Source of the DNA: Clostridia bacterium
Lineage (GTDB): Bacteria; Bacillota; Clostridia; Lachnospirales; Lachnospiraceae
Length of the DNA stretch: 60,130 nucleotides
Reading direction: 5' to 3'
Assembly: GCA_026000945.1 (NCBI GenBank)
Contig: BNZI01000005.1
Span: 1-60,130, forward strand
Below, one piece after another: positions 16,452-26,506 of the stretch. A program made the translations under genes and the position numbers. Under the pieces are notes generated by a model. That model saw only the letters and a program-made list of their open reading frames with translations. It was not told where the DNA came from and made no database searches. The first letter of the stretch is position 1. The number at the start of each line of letters is the position of its first letter.

Positions 16452-17450
16452 ATGTTAGAGGGAAAAAAAGTATTATTCAGTGGAATGCAAGCTACAGGTA
16501 CACTTACTTTAGGCAATTATTTAGGTGCACTAAAAAATTGGGTTTCGTTGAATGAACAATATTTTTGTTTTTTTAGTGTAGTAGACTTGCATTCGATTAC
16601 GATTCGACAAGATCCTGAAACTTTACGTGAAAATGCTAGAAATTTATTTGCTTTGTATGTTGCGGCAGGACTTAACCCAGAGCAAAATTGTATTTATTAT
16701 CAGTCTCATGTTAGTGGACATGCCCAATTGTCATGGATACTGAATTGTTTTACTTATATGGGTGAATTAAACCGAATGACACAATTTAAGGATAAATCTA
16801 AAAAAAATAGTGAGAATATTAATGCAGGTTTGTTTACCTATCCGATTTTGATGGCAGCAGATATTTTATTGTATCAAAGCGATGTAGTACCTATTGGTTT
16901 AGATCAAACTCAGCATTTAGAATTAGCAAGGGATATTGCTATACGTTTTAATGGAATTTATGGAGATACGTTCACTGTTCCGGAGGCTTATTTAGGGAAA
17001 ATAGGAACAAAAATCATGAGTTTACAAGAACCATCTAAAAAAATGTCAAAATCAGATACGCAAACTAATGCTACAATTTTATTAACGGATGATTCAGACA
17101 CTATTGTACGGAAATTAAAAAGGGCAGTAACGGATTTAGAGGGAAAAGTTGCTTATCGTAAAGAACAACCAGGGATTAAAAATTTAATTGATATTTATTG
17201 TGCAGCAACAGACATTCTTCCAGAACAAGCGGAGAAAACTTTTGCAAATAAAGGTTATGGGGATTTTAAAATGGCAGTAGCAGAAGCAATTATTTCTGTT
17301 TTGGAACCTATACAAAAACGTCAGCAAAGTCTATTGAAAGAAAAGGAATATTTGGATCAAATGATTAGGAAAAATGCACAAAAAGCAAATGAGCATGCAC
17401 AAAAAACTTTAGTAGAAGTAGAAAAGAAAATAGGTTTTCCAGCTAAGTAA
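16452..17450 (+). CDS. trpS: tryptophanyl-tRNA synthetase
   Basis: 332 residues, class I synthetase. The HIGH-like motif is GTLTLGNYLGAL near the start, and the KMSKS motif is KKMSKSD at about 197. DMT-like tryptophan-site segments (FTYPILMAADILLYQSDVVPIGLDQTQH in parts) are normal. A GGAG ribosome binding site precedes the ATG. I looked for a T-box leader in the 62-base gap upstream; it is too short to hold one, so any control must come from further upstream or be absent. Confidence 0.96.
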   Translation: MLEGKKVLFSGMQATGTLTLGNYLGALKNWVSLNEQYFCFFSVVDLHSITIRQDPETLRENARNLFALYVAAGLNPEQNCIYYQSHVSGHAQLSWILNCFTYMGELNRMTQFKDKSKKNSENINAGLFTYPILMAADILLYQSDVVPIGLDQTQHLELARDIAIRFNGIYGDTFTVPEAYLGKIGTKIMSLQEPSKKMSKSDTQTNATILLTDDSDTIVRKLKRAVTDLEGKVAYRKEQPGIKNLIDIYCAATDILPEQAEKTFANKGYGDFKMAVAEAIISVLEPIQKRQQSLLKEKEYLDQMIRKNAQKANEHAQKTLVEVEKKIGFPAK

Positions 17451-17643
17451 ATCAAGCAAGCTGTTTTTCATGTTGTTTAGAAAAATTGTCGATTGATTTA
17501 GATTTTGTTTAAATTTAGACTAAATTCTTCAGGGAAAATTCAGCATTTGTTTCTTAACAAAAATAGCAGAAAAATGTATAATAAAAAGAAAATATTGTTG
17601 AAAATATAGAAATTATGAGAAAAACAAAAATGAGGAAAGAAAA

Positions 17644-18216
17644 ATGAAAACATTAAGAGATTTAGATCAATTGGCAGAAGAGTTATTTACTCAATGTATA
17701 CAAAAAAGAGAAAAACAAATAAAATTGGACAAAGAAGGGGAGAAAGAAAAGTTAGTTTCTTATTGTGATTTGCTCTTTCAACAATGTCGTTCTTTACAAG
17801 ATGAAGGAAAAAAACAAGAGATAGAGTCCTTATATTTTATTGGATGTCTAGGAAAGAATAAAGAGAAAAGGTTAAAGATTTACATATTGGATCAAAATTC
17901 TTTTTCAGAAAAAGCAGAATATTGTATAGATTGGGAAGCTGGAATTTTATCTTATTTCGAAGAAGACAAGCAATATATTCACCAACAAATAAGTAGTGAA
18001 ATCAAAAATATTCATCCGTCTATTTTAGAACGTTTAAGTAGGAAGTATCAGTCAAAATATCATTACATTGTGGGACAGTTTCTGCGGGAGAATGTCAAAT
18101 ACATTTATGATTTAAAGTCTTATCAATACTTAGATAAAAAGGAAAGAGTTTCTTTATTTTATGAGGGAATTCAAGAAAATAGTTCTTCGTCAAAATTATA
18201 TTCAAAAAGTGCCTAA
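17644..18216 (+). CDS. hypothetical protein, 190 residues
   Basis: I do not recognise a family. The protein is soluble, highly charged and mostly predicted helical, with a Lys/Glu-rich first third that may be coiled (about 5-60), a central part with beta character (IESLYFIGCLGKNKEKRLKIYILDQNSF) and a Tyr-rich C-terminal half. No signal peptide or membrane segment. The ATG is behind GAGGAAAG, a good ribosome binding site. It stands alone, followed by a strong inverted repeat shared with the convergent aquaporin gene. Confidence 0.75.
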   Translation: MKTLRDLDQLAEELFTQCIQKREKQIKLDKEGEKEKLVSYCDLLFQQCRSLQDEGKKQEIESLYFIGCLGKNKEKRLKIYILDQNSFSEKAEYCIDWEAGILSYFEEDKQYIHQQISSEIKNIHPSILERLSRKYQSKYHYIVGQFLRENVKYIYDLKSYQYLDKKERVSLFYEGIQENSSSSKLYSKSA

Positions 18217-18420
18217 AGTCTGTTTAATATCTGATCTATAATAGAATCTTTGGTAGTGTGAACACGCCCTAGGAAGTTGTCAAAATAGATCCTTCGTCTC
18301 AGGAAGCTTGCTATAGAATTGAGTTGAATCAATATGTACTTTTTGAAATGGTATTTTGTTTCTCATAAAATTCTTTTCATTTAGAAGTTCCAAGCAGGTT
18401 ATTTAAAGTCAAAGCTTTGA

Positions 18421-18444
18421 GTTCGCCTGCTGGAGCAGGCGAAC
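18421..18444. terminator. strong inverted repeat between convergent genes
   Basis: GTTCGCCTGC (18421-18430) and GCAGGCGAAC (18435-18444) form a perfect 10-bp stem with loop TGGA. The T-tract is weak. Its position between convergent ends suggests shared termination. Confidence 0.5.
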
Positions 18445-18470
18445 TACCTAACGCTTGTTTGTGTTCATGA

Positions 18471-19139
18471 TCAAACGTCTTCGGTTTCAAACAAATATTG
18501 GGAAACGAAAGCGGCAATGATTCCTCCGATTAGTGGTGCGAGGATAAAAATCCAGAGTTCGGAAAGGGCAGTGCCACCTGCAAAAAGAGCAGGTCCTATG
18601 CTTCGGGCAGGATTAACAGAAGTTCCTGTTAAAGGAATTCCAATTAAATGTACTAAAGTTAATGTTAAACCAATAACTATACCGGCTAAAGGAGGGTTTC
18701 CTCTTTTATGACTGGTTACCGCTAAAATAACTAAAACAAAGATAAAGGTCAAAAGAATCTCTACGACGAATGCTCCAGGAATAGATAAGCTATTTGTTAA
18801 ATTTTGTCCCATGTTTTCTGTGGTCATGCTACTGGCACGTAGGATAAAATGTACTGCTGCGCTTCCTAAAATAGCTCCGATAATTTGTCCGATAATATAA
18901 TAAATTAATTCATAGACGGAAATTCTTTTATTGATGAACATTGCTAAAGATACGGCAGGATTGACATGCGCTCCGGAAATTGTACCTATACTATAGGCTA
19001 CAGCAACAATACTACAACCGAAAGCTAAAGCTATCCCTGCAATACCTACCCCTGTCATGCCATTTCCAAAAACAGCCGTTCCGGTTGAGATAAATACTAA
19101 AATAAAAGTTCCGATAAGTTCGGCAATTAGTTTTTTCAT
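18471..19139 (-). CDS. aquaporin (MIP family, AqpZ-like)
   Basis: About 222 residues, six membrane helices and two NPA half-helices: SGAHVNPAVSLA and GTSVNPARSIGPAL. The Arg after the second NPA and the compact length fit a water channel of the AqpZ type; a glycerol facilitator usually has GLNPARD there. I chose the ATG at 19139, which follows GGAGG, and not an in-frame ATG 23 codons upstream that would add a charged tail. It stands alone. Confidence 0.9.
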   Translation of the reverse strand: MKKLIAELIGTFILVFISTGTAVFGNGMTGVGIAGIALAFGCSIVAVAYSIGTISGAHVNPAVSLAMFINKRISVYELIYYIIGQIIGAILGSAAVHFILRASSMTTENMGQNLTNSLSIPGAFVVEILLTFIFVLVILAVTSHKRGNPPLAGIVIGLTLTLVHLIGIPLTGTSVNPARSIGPALFAGGTALSELWIFILAPLIGGIIAAFVSQYLFETEDV

Positions 19140-19261
19140 TTCTTTATTCCTCCAAAATTTTTCATATAAACAAAGGTAAAGAAGTCCTTTGCTCACAGTA
19201 TCACCCAAAATAGAAACATGTAGTCAATTTGGGATCAAAAATTACATTAGTTTCTTATCGA

Positions 19262-20185
19262 TTAGTTCAAGATTTCATGACGAAGATCTTGAATCATTTC
19301 TATGACAGCTAGTCTAGCAACAGAAGCAAATTCCTGTTCGGGAAATTGTTTATAATTTTCTTGTTGGTAAGCAGCGATAATTCCTCTAGAAGAATTGACA
19401 ATAGCTCCCAAACCATTGGTATGAAAAAATGCTTTTAAATCTTTTGCTTTTCCACCCTGTGCACCATATCCAGGAACAAGAAAGTAACTATGGGGAAGTA
19501 ATTTGCGGATTAGTTTTGCTTCTTGTGGATAAGTAGCCCCTACTACAGCTCCGACGAGGCTATAATCTCCAGATGGACAAGTTTTACCCCATTCATGTAC
19601 TTTTTCAGCAACCATTTCATAAAGAAATTTTTCTTGTATTTTTTGATTTTGAAATTCTCCGCTAGAAGGATTAGAGGTTTTCACTAAAACAAAGATTCCT
19701 TTGTTCTCTTCTTGACAAATCTGAATAAAAGGCATTATGCCATCACTGCCAAGATAGGGGTTTACTGTGATGAAATCTTCATTAAATCCAGTAAATTTTT
19801 TTCCGAAAGCTTCAGTTTTGCCTAAATGGGCAAGAGCATAAGCATGAGCAGTGGAATGAATATCCCCTCTTTTGACATCTCCAATTACAATTAATCCTTT
19901 TTCTTTAGCATATAAGATTGTTTTCTGAAAAAGGCATACACCTTCTGCACCCCACTGTTCATACATGGCGATTTGCAATTTTACTGCAGGTATTAGGTCG
20001 AAAACATTATCAATAATTTCTTGATTAAATCTCCATACTGCCTGACAAATTGCCTGTAGAGTTGCCCCATGATTTTTTTTTTCTTCTTCTAATAAATATT
20101 GTGGGATAAATTCAAGCATAGGGTCTAAACCGACACAAATAGGTGCTTGTGTTTTTTGAATTTTTTGGATTAATTTTGGAATCAT
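19262..20185 (-). CDS. pyrF: orotidine 5'-phosphate decarboxylase (long type)
   Basis: 307 residues, the longer PyrF subfamily. It converts OMP to UMP in pyrimidine synthesis. The catalytic Lys/Asp motif is VIGDVKRGDIHSTAHAYA, the N-terminal aspartate is in PICVGLDPML, and the phosphate-binding end is PGYGAQGG followed by NSSRGI. No other pyr genes are close. A run of C and T upstream on this strand gives a G/A-rich ribosome binding site before the ATG. Confidence 0.95.
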   Translation of the reverse strand: MIPKLIQKIQKTQAPICVGLDPMLEFIPQYLLEEEKKNHGATLQAICQAVWRFNQEIIDNVFDLIPAVKLQIAMYEQWGAEGVCLFQKTILYAKEKGLIVIGDVKRGDIHSTAHAYALAHLGKTEAFGKKFTGFNEDFITVNPYLGSDGIMPFIQICQEENKGIFVLVKTSNPSSGEFQNQKIQEKFLYEMVAEKVHEWGKTCPSGDYSLVGAVVGATYPQEAKLIRKLLPHSYFLVPGYGAQGGKAKDLKAFFHTNGLGAIVNSSRGIIAAYQQENYKQFPEQEFASVARLAVIEMIQDLRHEILN

Positions 20186-20461
20186 TTATCTTTTCCCCCT
20201 TTTACCTTAAACATATCTAATATAAATGAAAATATCAAAAAAATCAAATAGGATAAATAAAGAATATTGATTTATTGTTTATGTAAACCATTTAGTCAAG
20301 AAATGATTACATCCTAATTTACTCACAGGAGCTAAGCAAATGATTATGCATTGATGATGAGGGAGAGGAAATTAACAGTTGAAATAAAACCTCTTGCTGA
20401 TCTAAATTTCTAAATATAAGTAGGATTGATCTTGAATGATGGGATAAAAGAAAGGAGCTTT

Positions 20462-22027
20462 ATGTTTAGTAAAGTTTATACGGGTACAGTTTTAGGTGTA
20501 CAAACTTTTTTAGTCTGTGTGGAAGCTGATGTTAGTTCAGGCATGCCTTGTTTTGAGATGGTAGGAAATTTATCGGCGCAAGTAAAAGAAGCAAAAGATA
20601 GGGTAAAAGTAGCATTAAAAAATTCTTTAGTTTCTTTTCCAATTAAACGTATTATGGTTAGTTTGTCACCGTCAGAGATGAAGAAGGAAGGCAGTCATTT
20701 TGATCTGCCAATTGCTATTTCTTTGCTTATTTCTTTTGGTTTTATAGACGAAAAGCAAATTGAACAATTATTTTTTATTGGAGAACTGGGATTAAATGGG
20801 CAATTATGTAAGGTCAGAGGAGCGTTGGCATTGGTAGAATTGGCACAAAAAAAAGGGTTTACGCAATGCATTTTGCCAAAGGAAAATGAAAAAGAAGGGA
20901 GCTTTATTCAGGGTATTCAAGTGATTGCTTTAAGTTCGTTGGAAGAAGTAATAGAATATTTGCAAAATAAAAGATCAGATATGAACCAAGCAGTGGAGCA
21001 ATGTGAGAAAAAAAGAAATGAGGAGATTTATTTCATACAACAGCATCATGAATGCGATGATGAGGGAGATTTTGCAGACATACGAGGGCAATTATTGGCC
21101 AAAAGAGCATCTGCGATTGCAGCAGCAGGTTTTCATCATATTTTATATATTGGGGAAAAAGGTATAGGAAAAACTATGCTTGCGAAGCGACTTATTCATT
21201 TGTTACCTCCCTTAGAGAAAGAAGATTGTATAGAAGTTTCCAAAATGTATAGTATTTGTGGTCTGTTAAGTAAAGAAAAGCCATTTTTAACACGAAGGCC
21301 ATTTCGGGTACCTCATCATACAATTTCTTTGATTTCTTTTACAGGTGGAGGCAGAAATCCTTTGCCGGGAGAAATTACTTTAGCGAATAAGGGGATCTTA
21401 TTTTTAGATGAATTGCCAGAATTTAAAAGTGAAGTTTTGGAATCTTTGCGACAACCTCTAGAAGAAAAAAGTTTGTGGGTCTCCCGTTTGTATGGTCGTT
21501 ATGAATTTCCGGCAGATTTTTTACTAGCGGCGGCAATGAATCCTTGTCGTTGTGGATATTATCCAGATAGAAACAGATGCAGTTGCAGTATATCTTCCAT
21601 TAAACAATATTTTCGTAAATTAAGCGGTCCTCTTTTAGATCGTTTTGATTTATGTGTGGAAATGAGCAGAATTTCCTATGATGATTTATATAAAATAGAC
21701 AAACAATATACAACAGAATATTTCAGGGAACAAGTAAATTGTGCTAGAATGCAGCAAAAAATTCGATATCAACAAGAAAATATAGAATTTAATTCTCAAC
21801 TTTCTGCAGCAAAAGTAGAACGATATTGTAAAATAGGTCAATCAGAAAGAAATTTTTTGAAAAAAATGTTTAGAGAGAGAAATTGGAGTATAAGAGGTTA
21901 TCATAAAATACTCAAAGTAGCTCGTACAATAGCAGATATGGAAAAAAGTGAAGAAATTACGATTTTACATTTAAGAGAAGCAATTTGTTATCGGAAGTTA
22001 GAACAAGATTATGGAGAAATTTTATGA
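20462..22027 (+). CDS. comM: ComM/YifB-family Mg-chelatase-like AAA+ ATPase
   Basis: 521 residues. The N-terminal Lon-protease-like domain is at about 1-170 (VEADVSSGMPCFEMVGNLSAQVKEAKDRVKVAL), then the AAA+ core with Walker A GEKGIGKT and Walker B GILFLDELPEF, and a zinc-like CRCGYYPDRNRCSCS segment. In proteobacteria ComM is a branch-migration helicase for transformation; the role in Clostridia is less clear. I chose the ATG at 20462 behind AAGGAG. The stop codon overlaps the dprA start (ATGA). Confidence 0.92.
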   Translation: MFSKVYTGTVLGVQTFLVCVEADVSSGMPCFEMVGNLSAQVKEAKDRVKVALKNSLVSFPIKRIMVSLSPSEMKKEGSHFDLPIAISLLISFGFIDEKQIEQLFFIGELGLNGQLCKVRGALALVELAQKKGFTQCILPKENEKEGSFIQGIQVIALSSLEEVIEYLQNKRSDMNQAVEQCEKKRNEEIYFIQQHHECDDEGDFADIRGQLLAKRASAIAAAGFHHILYIGEKGIGKTMLAKRLIHLLPPLEKEDCIEVSKMYSICGLLSKEKPFLTRRPFRVPHHTISLISFTGGGRNPLPGEITLANKGILFLDELPEFKSEVLESLRQPLEEKSLWVSRLYGRYEFPADFLLAAAMNPCRCGYYPDRNRCSCSISSIKQYFRKLSGPLLDRFDLCVEMSRISYDDLYKIDKQYTTEYFREQVNCARMQQKIRYQQENIEFNSQLSAAKVERYCKIGQSERNFLKKMFRERNWSIRGYHKILKVARTIADMEKSEEITILHLREAICYRKLEQDYGEIL

Positions 22028-23124
22028 AAGAGGAAAAATATCAATATTGGTTACATACAAAAAGAGTACTTTCTTATCAAGATATTCTAAAATATATGAG
22101 CTTAGGGGTATCTGCGGAAGAATTTTTTTCTGCTTCTCAACTATTTTTAGCAGAATATATGGGATGGAAAGAAAAGAAGATACAAAATTTTTTTGAAAAA
22201 AAGAAACAATGGACTAGTACAGTAGAAGAATATCAACAAATCTTAGAGCGAGGAATCAAGGTTATTGTTTTTGAACATAAAGATTATCCAAAACGGTTAA
22301 AAAATTTGACGCAGCCTCCTTTGACTTTATTTTATTACGGAAATTTGCCGAAAGAAGATATTCCTTCCGTGGGTATCATTGGTTCTCGCCATTGTAGCTA
22401 TACAGGGATAGAGTTGTCTAAATATTTTGGTGAAGAATTAGCGCAAAGAGGTATACAAATTATTAGCGGGATGGCTTGTGGGATTGATGCGGCGGGTCAG
22501 AAGGGAGCCTTAAATCGTCAAGGATATAGTTTAGCTGTTTTAGGTTGTGGTGTGGATGTGTGTTATCCCAAAGAGGAAATTTCGTTATATCATCAATTAA
22601 AAAAACAGGGTGGGTTAGTATCTGAATTTTTACCTGATTCTAAACCTCTTTCTTGGCATTTTCCAGTAAGAAACCGTTTGATTAGTGGTTTTTCTGATTG
22701 TATTTTAGTTGTGGAAGCTGGAGAAAAAAGCGGTTCGTTAATTACAGTGGATTTTGCTTTAGAACAAGGAAAAGAAGTGTTTGTTATCCCGGGCAATGTT
22801 ACAAAACGGCAAAATAAAGGAAGTAATCAATTGTTACATATGGGAGCGGGAGTAGCGCTTTGTGTACAGGATATTTTAGATTATTTTCATTTGACACAGA
22901 ATATTCAAAAGAAAAAATTGGAAAAAACATGTATGGAGCTTGAAGAGCAAGAAAAAGTATTGTATAGTAACTTGAATCTTGAACCTAAACATTTAGATAT
23001 ACTTGCACAAGAAACGGGTATACACTTATCAGAATTGATGGTAATATTAATGGGTTTAGAGCAAAAAAATTTAGTAAAGCAAGTATCTTGTAGTTATTAT
23101 TGCCGAAAACATGTTGAGTGTTAG
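22024..23124 (+). CDS. dprA: DNA-processing protein DprA
   Basis: 366 residues. It starts at the ATG that overlaps the comM stop by four bases. The Rossmann-like DprA domain is at about 70-285: VGIIGSRHCSYTGIELSKYFGEELAQRGIQIISGMACGIDAAGQKGAL, GCGVDVCYP and PGNVTKRQNKGSNQL are family hallmarks. A C-terminal winged helix follows (about 300-366). It protects incoming single-stranded DNA and loads RecA in transformable bacteria. dprA-topA is a conserved pair in Firmicutes, and topA starts 48 bases downstream. Confidence 0.95.
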   Translation: MKEEKYQYWLHTKRVLSYQDILKYMSLGVSAEEFFSASQLFLAEYMGWKEKKIQNFFEKKKQWTSTVEEYQQILERGIKVIVFEHKDYPKRLKNLTQPPLTLFYYGNLPKEDIPSVGIIGSRHCSYTGIELSKYFGEELAQRGIQIISGMACGIDAAGQKGALNRQGYSLAVLGCGVDVCYPKEEISLYHQLKKQGGLVSEFLPDSKPLSWHFPVRNRLISGFSDCILVVEAGEKSGSLITVDFALEQGKEVFVIPGNVTKRQNKGSNQLLHMGAGVALCVQDILDYFHLTQNIQKKKLEKTCMELEEQEKVLYSNLNLEPKHLDILAQETGIHLSELMVILMGLEQKNLVKQVSCSYYCRKHVEC

Positions 23125-23172
23125 AACTCCATTAGTTAGGAATATTCGTAGTGAAGTAAGGAAGGATAATAT

Positions 23173-25245
23173 ATGGCAAAAAACTTAGTCATTGTAGAAT
23201 CACCGGCAAAGGTAAAAACCATTAAAAAGTTTTTAGGAAATAATTATCAAGTAATGGCATCCAATGGTCATGTTAGGGATTTACCAAAAAGTCGATTAGG
23301 TATAGATATAGAACACGAATATGAACCTAAATATATTACCATCAGAGGAAAGGGAGAAATTTTAGCTAATTTACGTAAAGAAGTAAAAAAAGCAGAAAAA
23401 GTATATTTGGCAACTGACCCTGATCGAGAAGGCGAGGCAATTTCTTGGCATTTATCTAAAGCACTAAAATTGGATGAATATGAGGATAAGAAGGTTAGTC
23501 GGATTAGTTTTAATGAAATTACTCAAAATGCAGTAAAAGCTTCATTGAAAGAAGCACGTAATATTGATATGGATTTAGTGGATGCGCAGCAAGCTAGGCG
23601 GATTATGGATCGTATGGTAGGCTATAGCATTAGTCCGTTGCTGTGGGCAAAAGTAAAACGGGGTCTAAGTGCTGGCAGGGTACAGTCGGTAGCTTTGCGT
23701 TTAATTTGTGATCGTGAAGAAGAAATAAATGCATTTATTCCAGAAGAATATTGGACTTTAGAGGCAAATTTAGAAGTAAGAGGAACGAAGAAACCTCTTT
23801 TAACAAAATATACGGGAGACATTCCCAATGAAGAAGCACTTAAAGTTATTTTAAAAGATATTGAAAAGAAAACTTTTTTTGTGGAAGATTTAAAAATAGG
23901 GGAAAGAACAAAAAAAGCACCTATTCCGTTTATTACAAGTACTTTGCAACAGGAAGCTTCTAAAGTGTTGAACTTTTCTACTCAAAAAACAATGAGAATA
24001 GCTCAACAACTTTATGAAGGAATCGAAATAGAAGGAAACGGAATAATTGGTTTAATTACTTACATTAGAACAGATTCAACTAGAATTTCTGATGAAGCAG
24101 TAAAAGCAGCAAATGAATTTATTTCTAGTGAATATGGTGAACAATATGTTACTACAAAAAAAAATGAACAAAAAAGTAATGGGAAAATTCAAGATGCTCA
24201 TGAGGCAATACGTCCAAGTAACATCACCTTGACCCCTACGTTGATTAAAGAGTCGTTGTCTAGGGATTTATTTCGTTTGTATCAACTGATTTGGAGGCGA
24301 TTTGTTGCTAGCCAAATGAAACCTGCTATTTATGACACAATTGGAACAAAGTTGAAAGTGGATAAACATTTTTTTAGTGCATCGGCTTCTCAAGTGCGTT
24401 TTGATGGATTTTTATCAGTGTATCAGGAAGGTGAGCAAAAAAAGGAAAGTACGCAGATCTTAAGTTATTTGCAAAAGGGGATGGAATTAAACGCATTATC
24501 ATTGGACTTTGCACAACATTTTACACAAGCCCCTCCACATTATACAGAGGCTTCTTTAGTGAAAGCGTTAGAAGAAGAGGGGATAGGCAGACCTAGTACC
24601 TATGCTCCGACGATTACAACAATTTTGGCACGACGCTACATTACGAAAGAGAATAAAAATTTATATGTTACCGAATTGGGCGAAGTGGTGAATCACATTA
24701 TGACACAGGCATTTCCAACGATTGTAGATGTAACGTTTACGGCAAATTTGGAAACTTTATTGGATCAAGTAGGCGAGGGGAAAATTCATTGGAAAACAAT
24801 TATTAGTAATTTTTATCCAGATTTAAATGAAGCAGTAAAAAAAGCGGAAGAAGAACTAGAGACAGTTAAAATTGAAGATGAAGTTTCGGAAGAAATTTGT
24901 GAGTTTTGCGGAAAAAATATGGTGATTAAATATGGACCTCATGGAAAATTTTTAGCTTGCCCAGGTTTTCCAGAGTGCAAAAATACAAAACCTTATTTTG
25001 AAAAAATAGGAATACCTTGTCCTCTTTGTGGAGAGGAAATAGTTTTAAAAAAGACAAAAAAGGGAAGAAAATACTTTGGTTGCGAAAAAAATCCTGAATG
25101 TGAATTTATGTCATGGCAAAAACCGGCAAAAGATTCTTGTCCGCAATGTGGAAAATACATGACGGAAAAAGGAAATCAGTATGTTTGTTCAGATCAAAGC
25201 TGCGGGTATCGAGAAGCTATTCCAAAAGAAGAAAAACAAGAGTAA
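23173..25245 (+). CDS. topA: DNA topoisomerase I
   Basis: 690 residues, the standard Firmicutes type IA enzyme that relaxes negative supercoils. TOPRIM starts with NLVIVESPAKVKTIKKFLG and has the acidic DPDREGEAISWH. The catalytic tyrosine is in GLITYIRTDSTRIS. Three C-terminal zinc fingers with four Cys each are present (CEFCGKN...CPGFPEC, CPLCGEE...CEKNPEC, CPQCGKY...CSDQSC). A GGAAGGA ribosome binding site precedes the ATG. Read through from comM-dprA is likely. Confidence 0.97.
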   Translation: MAKNLVIVESPAKVKTIKKFLGNNYQVMASNGHVRDLPKSRLGIDIEHEYEPKYITIRGKGEILANLRKEVKKAEKVYLATDPDREGEAISWHLSKALKLDEYEDKKVSRISFNEITQNAVKASLKEARNIDMDLVDAQQARRIMDRMVGYSISPLLWAKVKRGLSAGRVQSVALRLICDREEEINAFIPEEYWTLEANLEVRGTKKPLLTKYTGDIPNEEALKVILKDIEKKTFFVEDLKIGERTKKAPIPFITSTLQQEASKVLNFSTQKTMRIAQQLYEGIEIEGNGIIGLITYIRTDSTRISDEAVKAANEFISSEYGEQYVTTKKNEQKSNGKIQDAHEAIRPSNITLTPTLIKESLSRDLFRLYQLIWRRFVASQMKPAIYDTIGTKLKVDKHFFSASASQVRFDGFLSVYQEGEQKKESTQILSYLQKGMELNALSLDFAQHFTQAPPHYTEASLVKALEEEGIGRPSTYAPTITTILARRYITKENKNLYVTELGEVVNHIMTQAFPTIVDVTFTANLETLLDQVGEGKIHWKTIISNFYPDLNEAVKKAEEELETVKIEDEVSEEICEFCGKNMVIKYGPHGKFLACPGFPECKNTKPYFEKIGIPCPLCGEEIVLKKTKKGRKYFGCEKNPECEFMSWQKPAKDSCPQCGKYMTEKGNQYVCSDQSCGYREAIPKEEKQE

Positions 25246-25303
25246 TAAAGAGAAAAAGTGGCTAAACTAACAAGAAATTGTTATCTTTTAGGGAGTGAAG
25301 TTT

Positions 25304-25729
25304 ATGCTTGCTTTTTTTATTGCCTTATTTTCGGGAGCTTTAATGAGTATACAAGGAGTATTCAATACAGCAGTTACAGAGAAAACGAGTATTTGGGTAG
25401 CTGCCTCATGGGTACAGTTGACTGCTTTGATTACTTGTTTGTGTTTTTGGTTATGTACAGGGAAACAAGATATGTCAGCTTTATTTGCAGTAGAGCGTAA
25501 ATATGTACTGCTAGGGGGAGTTATTGGTGCGTTAATTACGTATACGGTAATCCAAAGTGTACAGGGATTAGGACCTGCAAAAGCCATTTTATTGATTGTA
25601 GTTTCTCAATTGCTTGTGGCATATGTTATCGAATTATTAGGACTTTTTGGAGTAGAAAAGGTAGATTTTGAGTTAAAGAAATTAATTGGTATGGTGCTTG
25701 CTATTGTAGGAATTGCGATTTTTCATTAG
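25304..25729 (+). CDS. small DMT-superfamily membrane protein (DUF606-like)
   Basis: 141 residues with four or five membrane helices, a single half-length EamA/DUF606-like unit (LFSGALMSIQGVFNTAVTEK; IGALITYTVIQSVQGLGPAKAILLIVVSQLLVAYVIE). Full transporters of this type are made from two such units, so it may act as a homodimer, or with a partner elsewhere. A GTG three codons upstream is the alternative start; the ATG has AGGGAG nine bases upstream. It lies between topA and comEA. The substrate is unknown. Confidence 0.82.
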   Translation: MLAFFIALFSGALMSIQGVFNTAVTEKTSIWVAASWVQLTALITCLCFWLCTGKQDMSALFAVERKYVLLGGVIGALITYTVIQSVQGLGPAKAILLIVVSQLLVAYVIELLGLFGVEKVDFELKKLIGMVLAIVGIAIFH

Positions 25730-25845
25730 TTTATCGTTTGATTCAAGATAAAAAGAGAAGGAAAGGACTTGATATTCAAATTAAACTTAGGTAATATATT
25801 AGATGGGTAAGAGTTGCTATATCTTTTGTTAAGGAGAATATAGCA

Positions 25846-26481
25846 GTGAAACAAAAAAGCTTACAAATTATTTTCTGTTTATTTTTATTAGGTAGCGGAT
25901 TTTGTTATCTATTTTTTCATCGTTCAAGCGATCAAACATGGGAATGGATAGATAGCTACAACACTGGGGAAGAAGTTTTAGAAGGTTTTTCATCTATGAA
26001 TCAAAGCAAAGAAGATGAAGTTTCTTCAACAGAACCGACTTTTTTAAAAATTTATGTTCATGTATGTGGAGAGGTGAATAATCCAGGGGTATATGAATTG
26101 GATTTAGGTGCACGTGCTTACGAGGCGATTGAAAAGGCTGGAGGTTTCACACAAAACGCTGAAGTTTCCCTTTTGAATTTAGCTCAGGTGCTGCAAGATG
26201 GAATGCAACTAAAAGTGCCAACTCCTCAAGAACAAGATTTATTTTCTCAAGAAAGTCAAATGACAAATTTATTCGGTCATTCTCAAAGTGAGAAAATGAA
26301 TTTAAATTTAGCGACAAAAGATATGTTGATGACTTTGCCAGGAATTGGAGAGAGTAGAGCAACAGCAATTATTACTTATCGGGAAAAGGTAGGTAAGTTT
26401 ACTAAGATAGAAGATATTATGAAGGTATCTGGAATTAAAGAAGCGGCTTTTGCGAAAATAAAAGATTATATTAGCGTATGA
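25846..26481 (+). CDS. comEA: competence protein ComEA
   Basis: 211 residues with a GTG start behind AAGGAG. An N-terminal membrane anchor (about 7-24), a spacer, an SLBB domain (about 65-125: IYVHVCGEVNNPGVYELDLGARAYEAIEKAGGF) and a C-terminal double helix-hairpin-helix (about 150-211: LNLATKDMLMTLPGIGESRATAII) are present. ComEA binds double-stranded DNA at the outer face of the membrane and hands it to ComEC, which is encoded 3.5 kb downstream. Separation from comEC by a two-component system is unusual. Confidence 0.95.
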   Translation: MKQKSLQIIFCLFLLGSGFCYLFFHRSSDQTWEWIDSYNTGEEVLEGFSSMNQSKEDEVSSTEPTFLKIYVHVCGEVNNPGVYELDLGARAYEAIEKAGGFTQNAEVSLLNLAQVLQDGMQLKVPTPQEQDLFSQESQMTNLFGHSQSEKMNLNLATKDMLMTLPGIGESRATAIITYREKVGKFTKIEDIMKVSGIKEAAFAKIKDYISV

Positions 26482-26498
26482 TCAGTAAAATACTGATC
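26480..26498 (+). terminator. hairpin overlapping the comEA stop codon
   Basis: GATCAGTA (26480-26487) and TACTGATC (26491-26498) form a tight 8-bp stem with loop AAA. A weak A/T tail follows. Confidence 0.45.
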
Positions 26499-26506
26499 AT
26501 ATTATT

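Noticed and set aside
25258..25500. An open frame overlapping the DMT gene in another frame
   Set aside because: It is a shadow of the membrane-protein gene; the DMT frame has family similarity and a better start.
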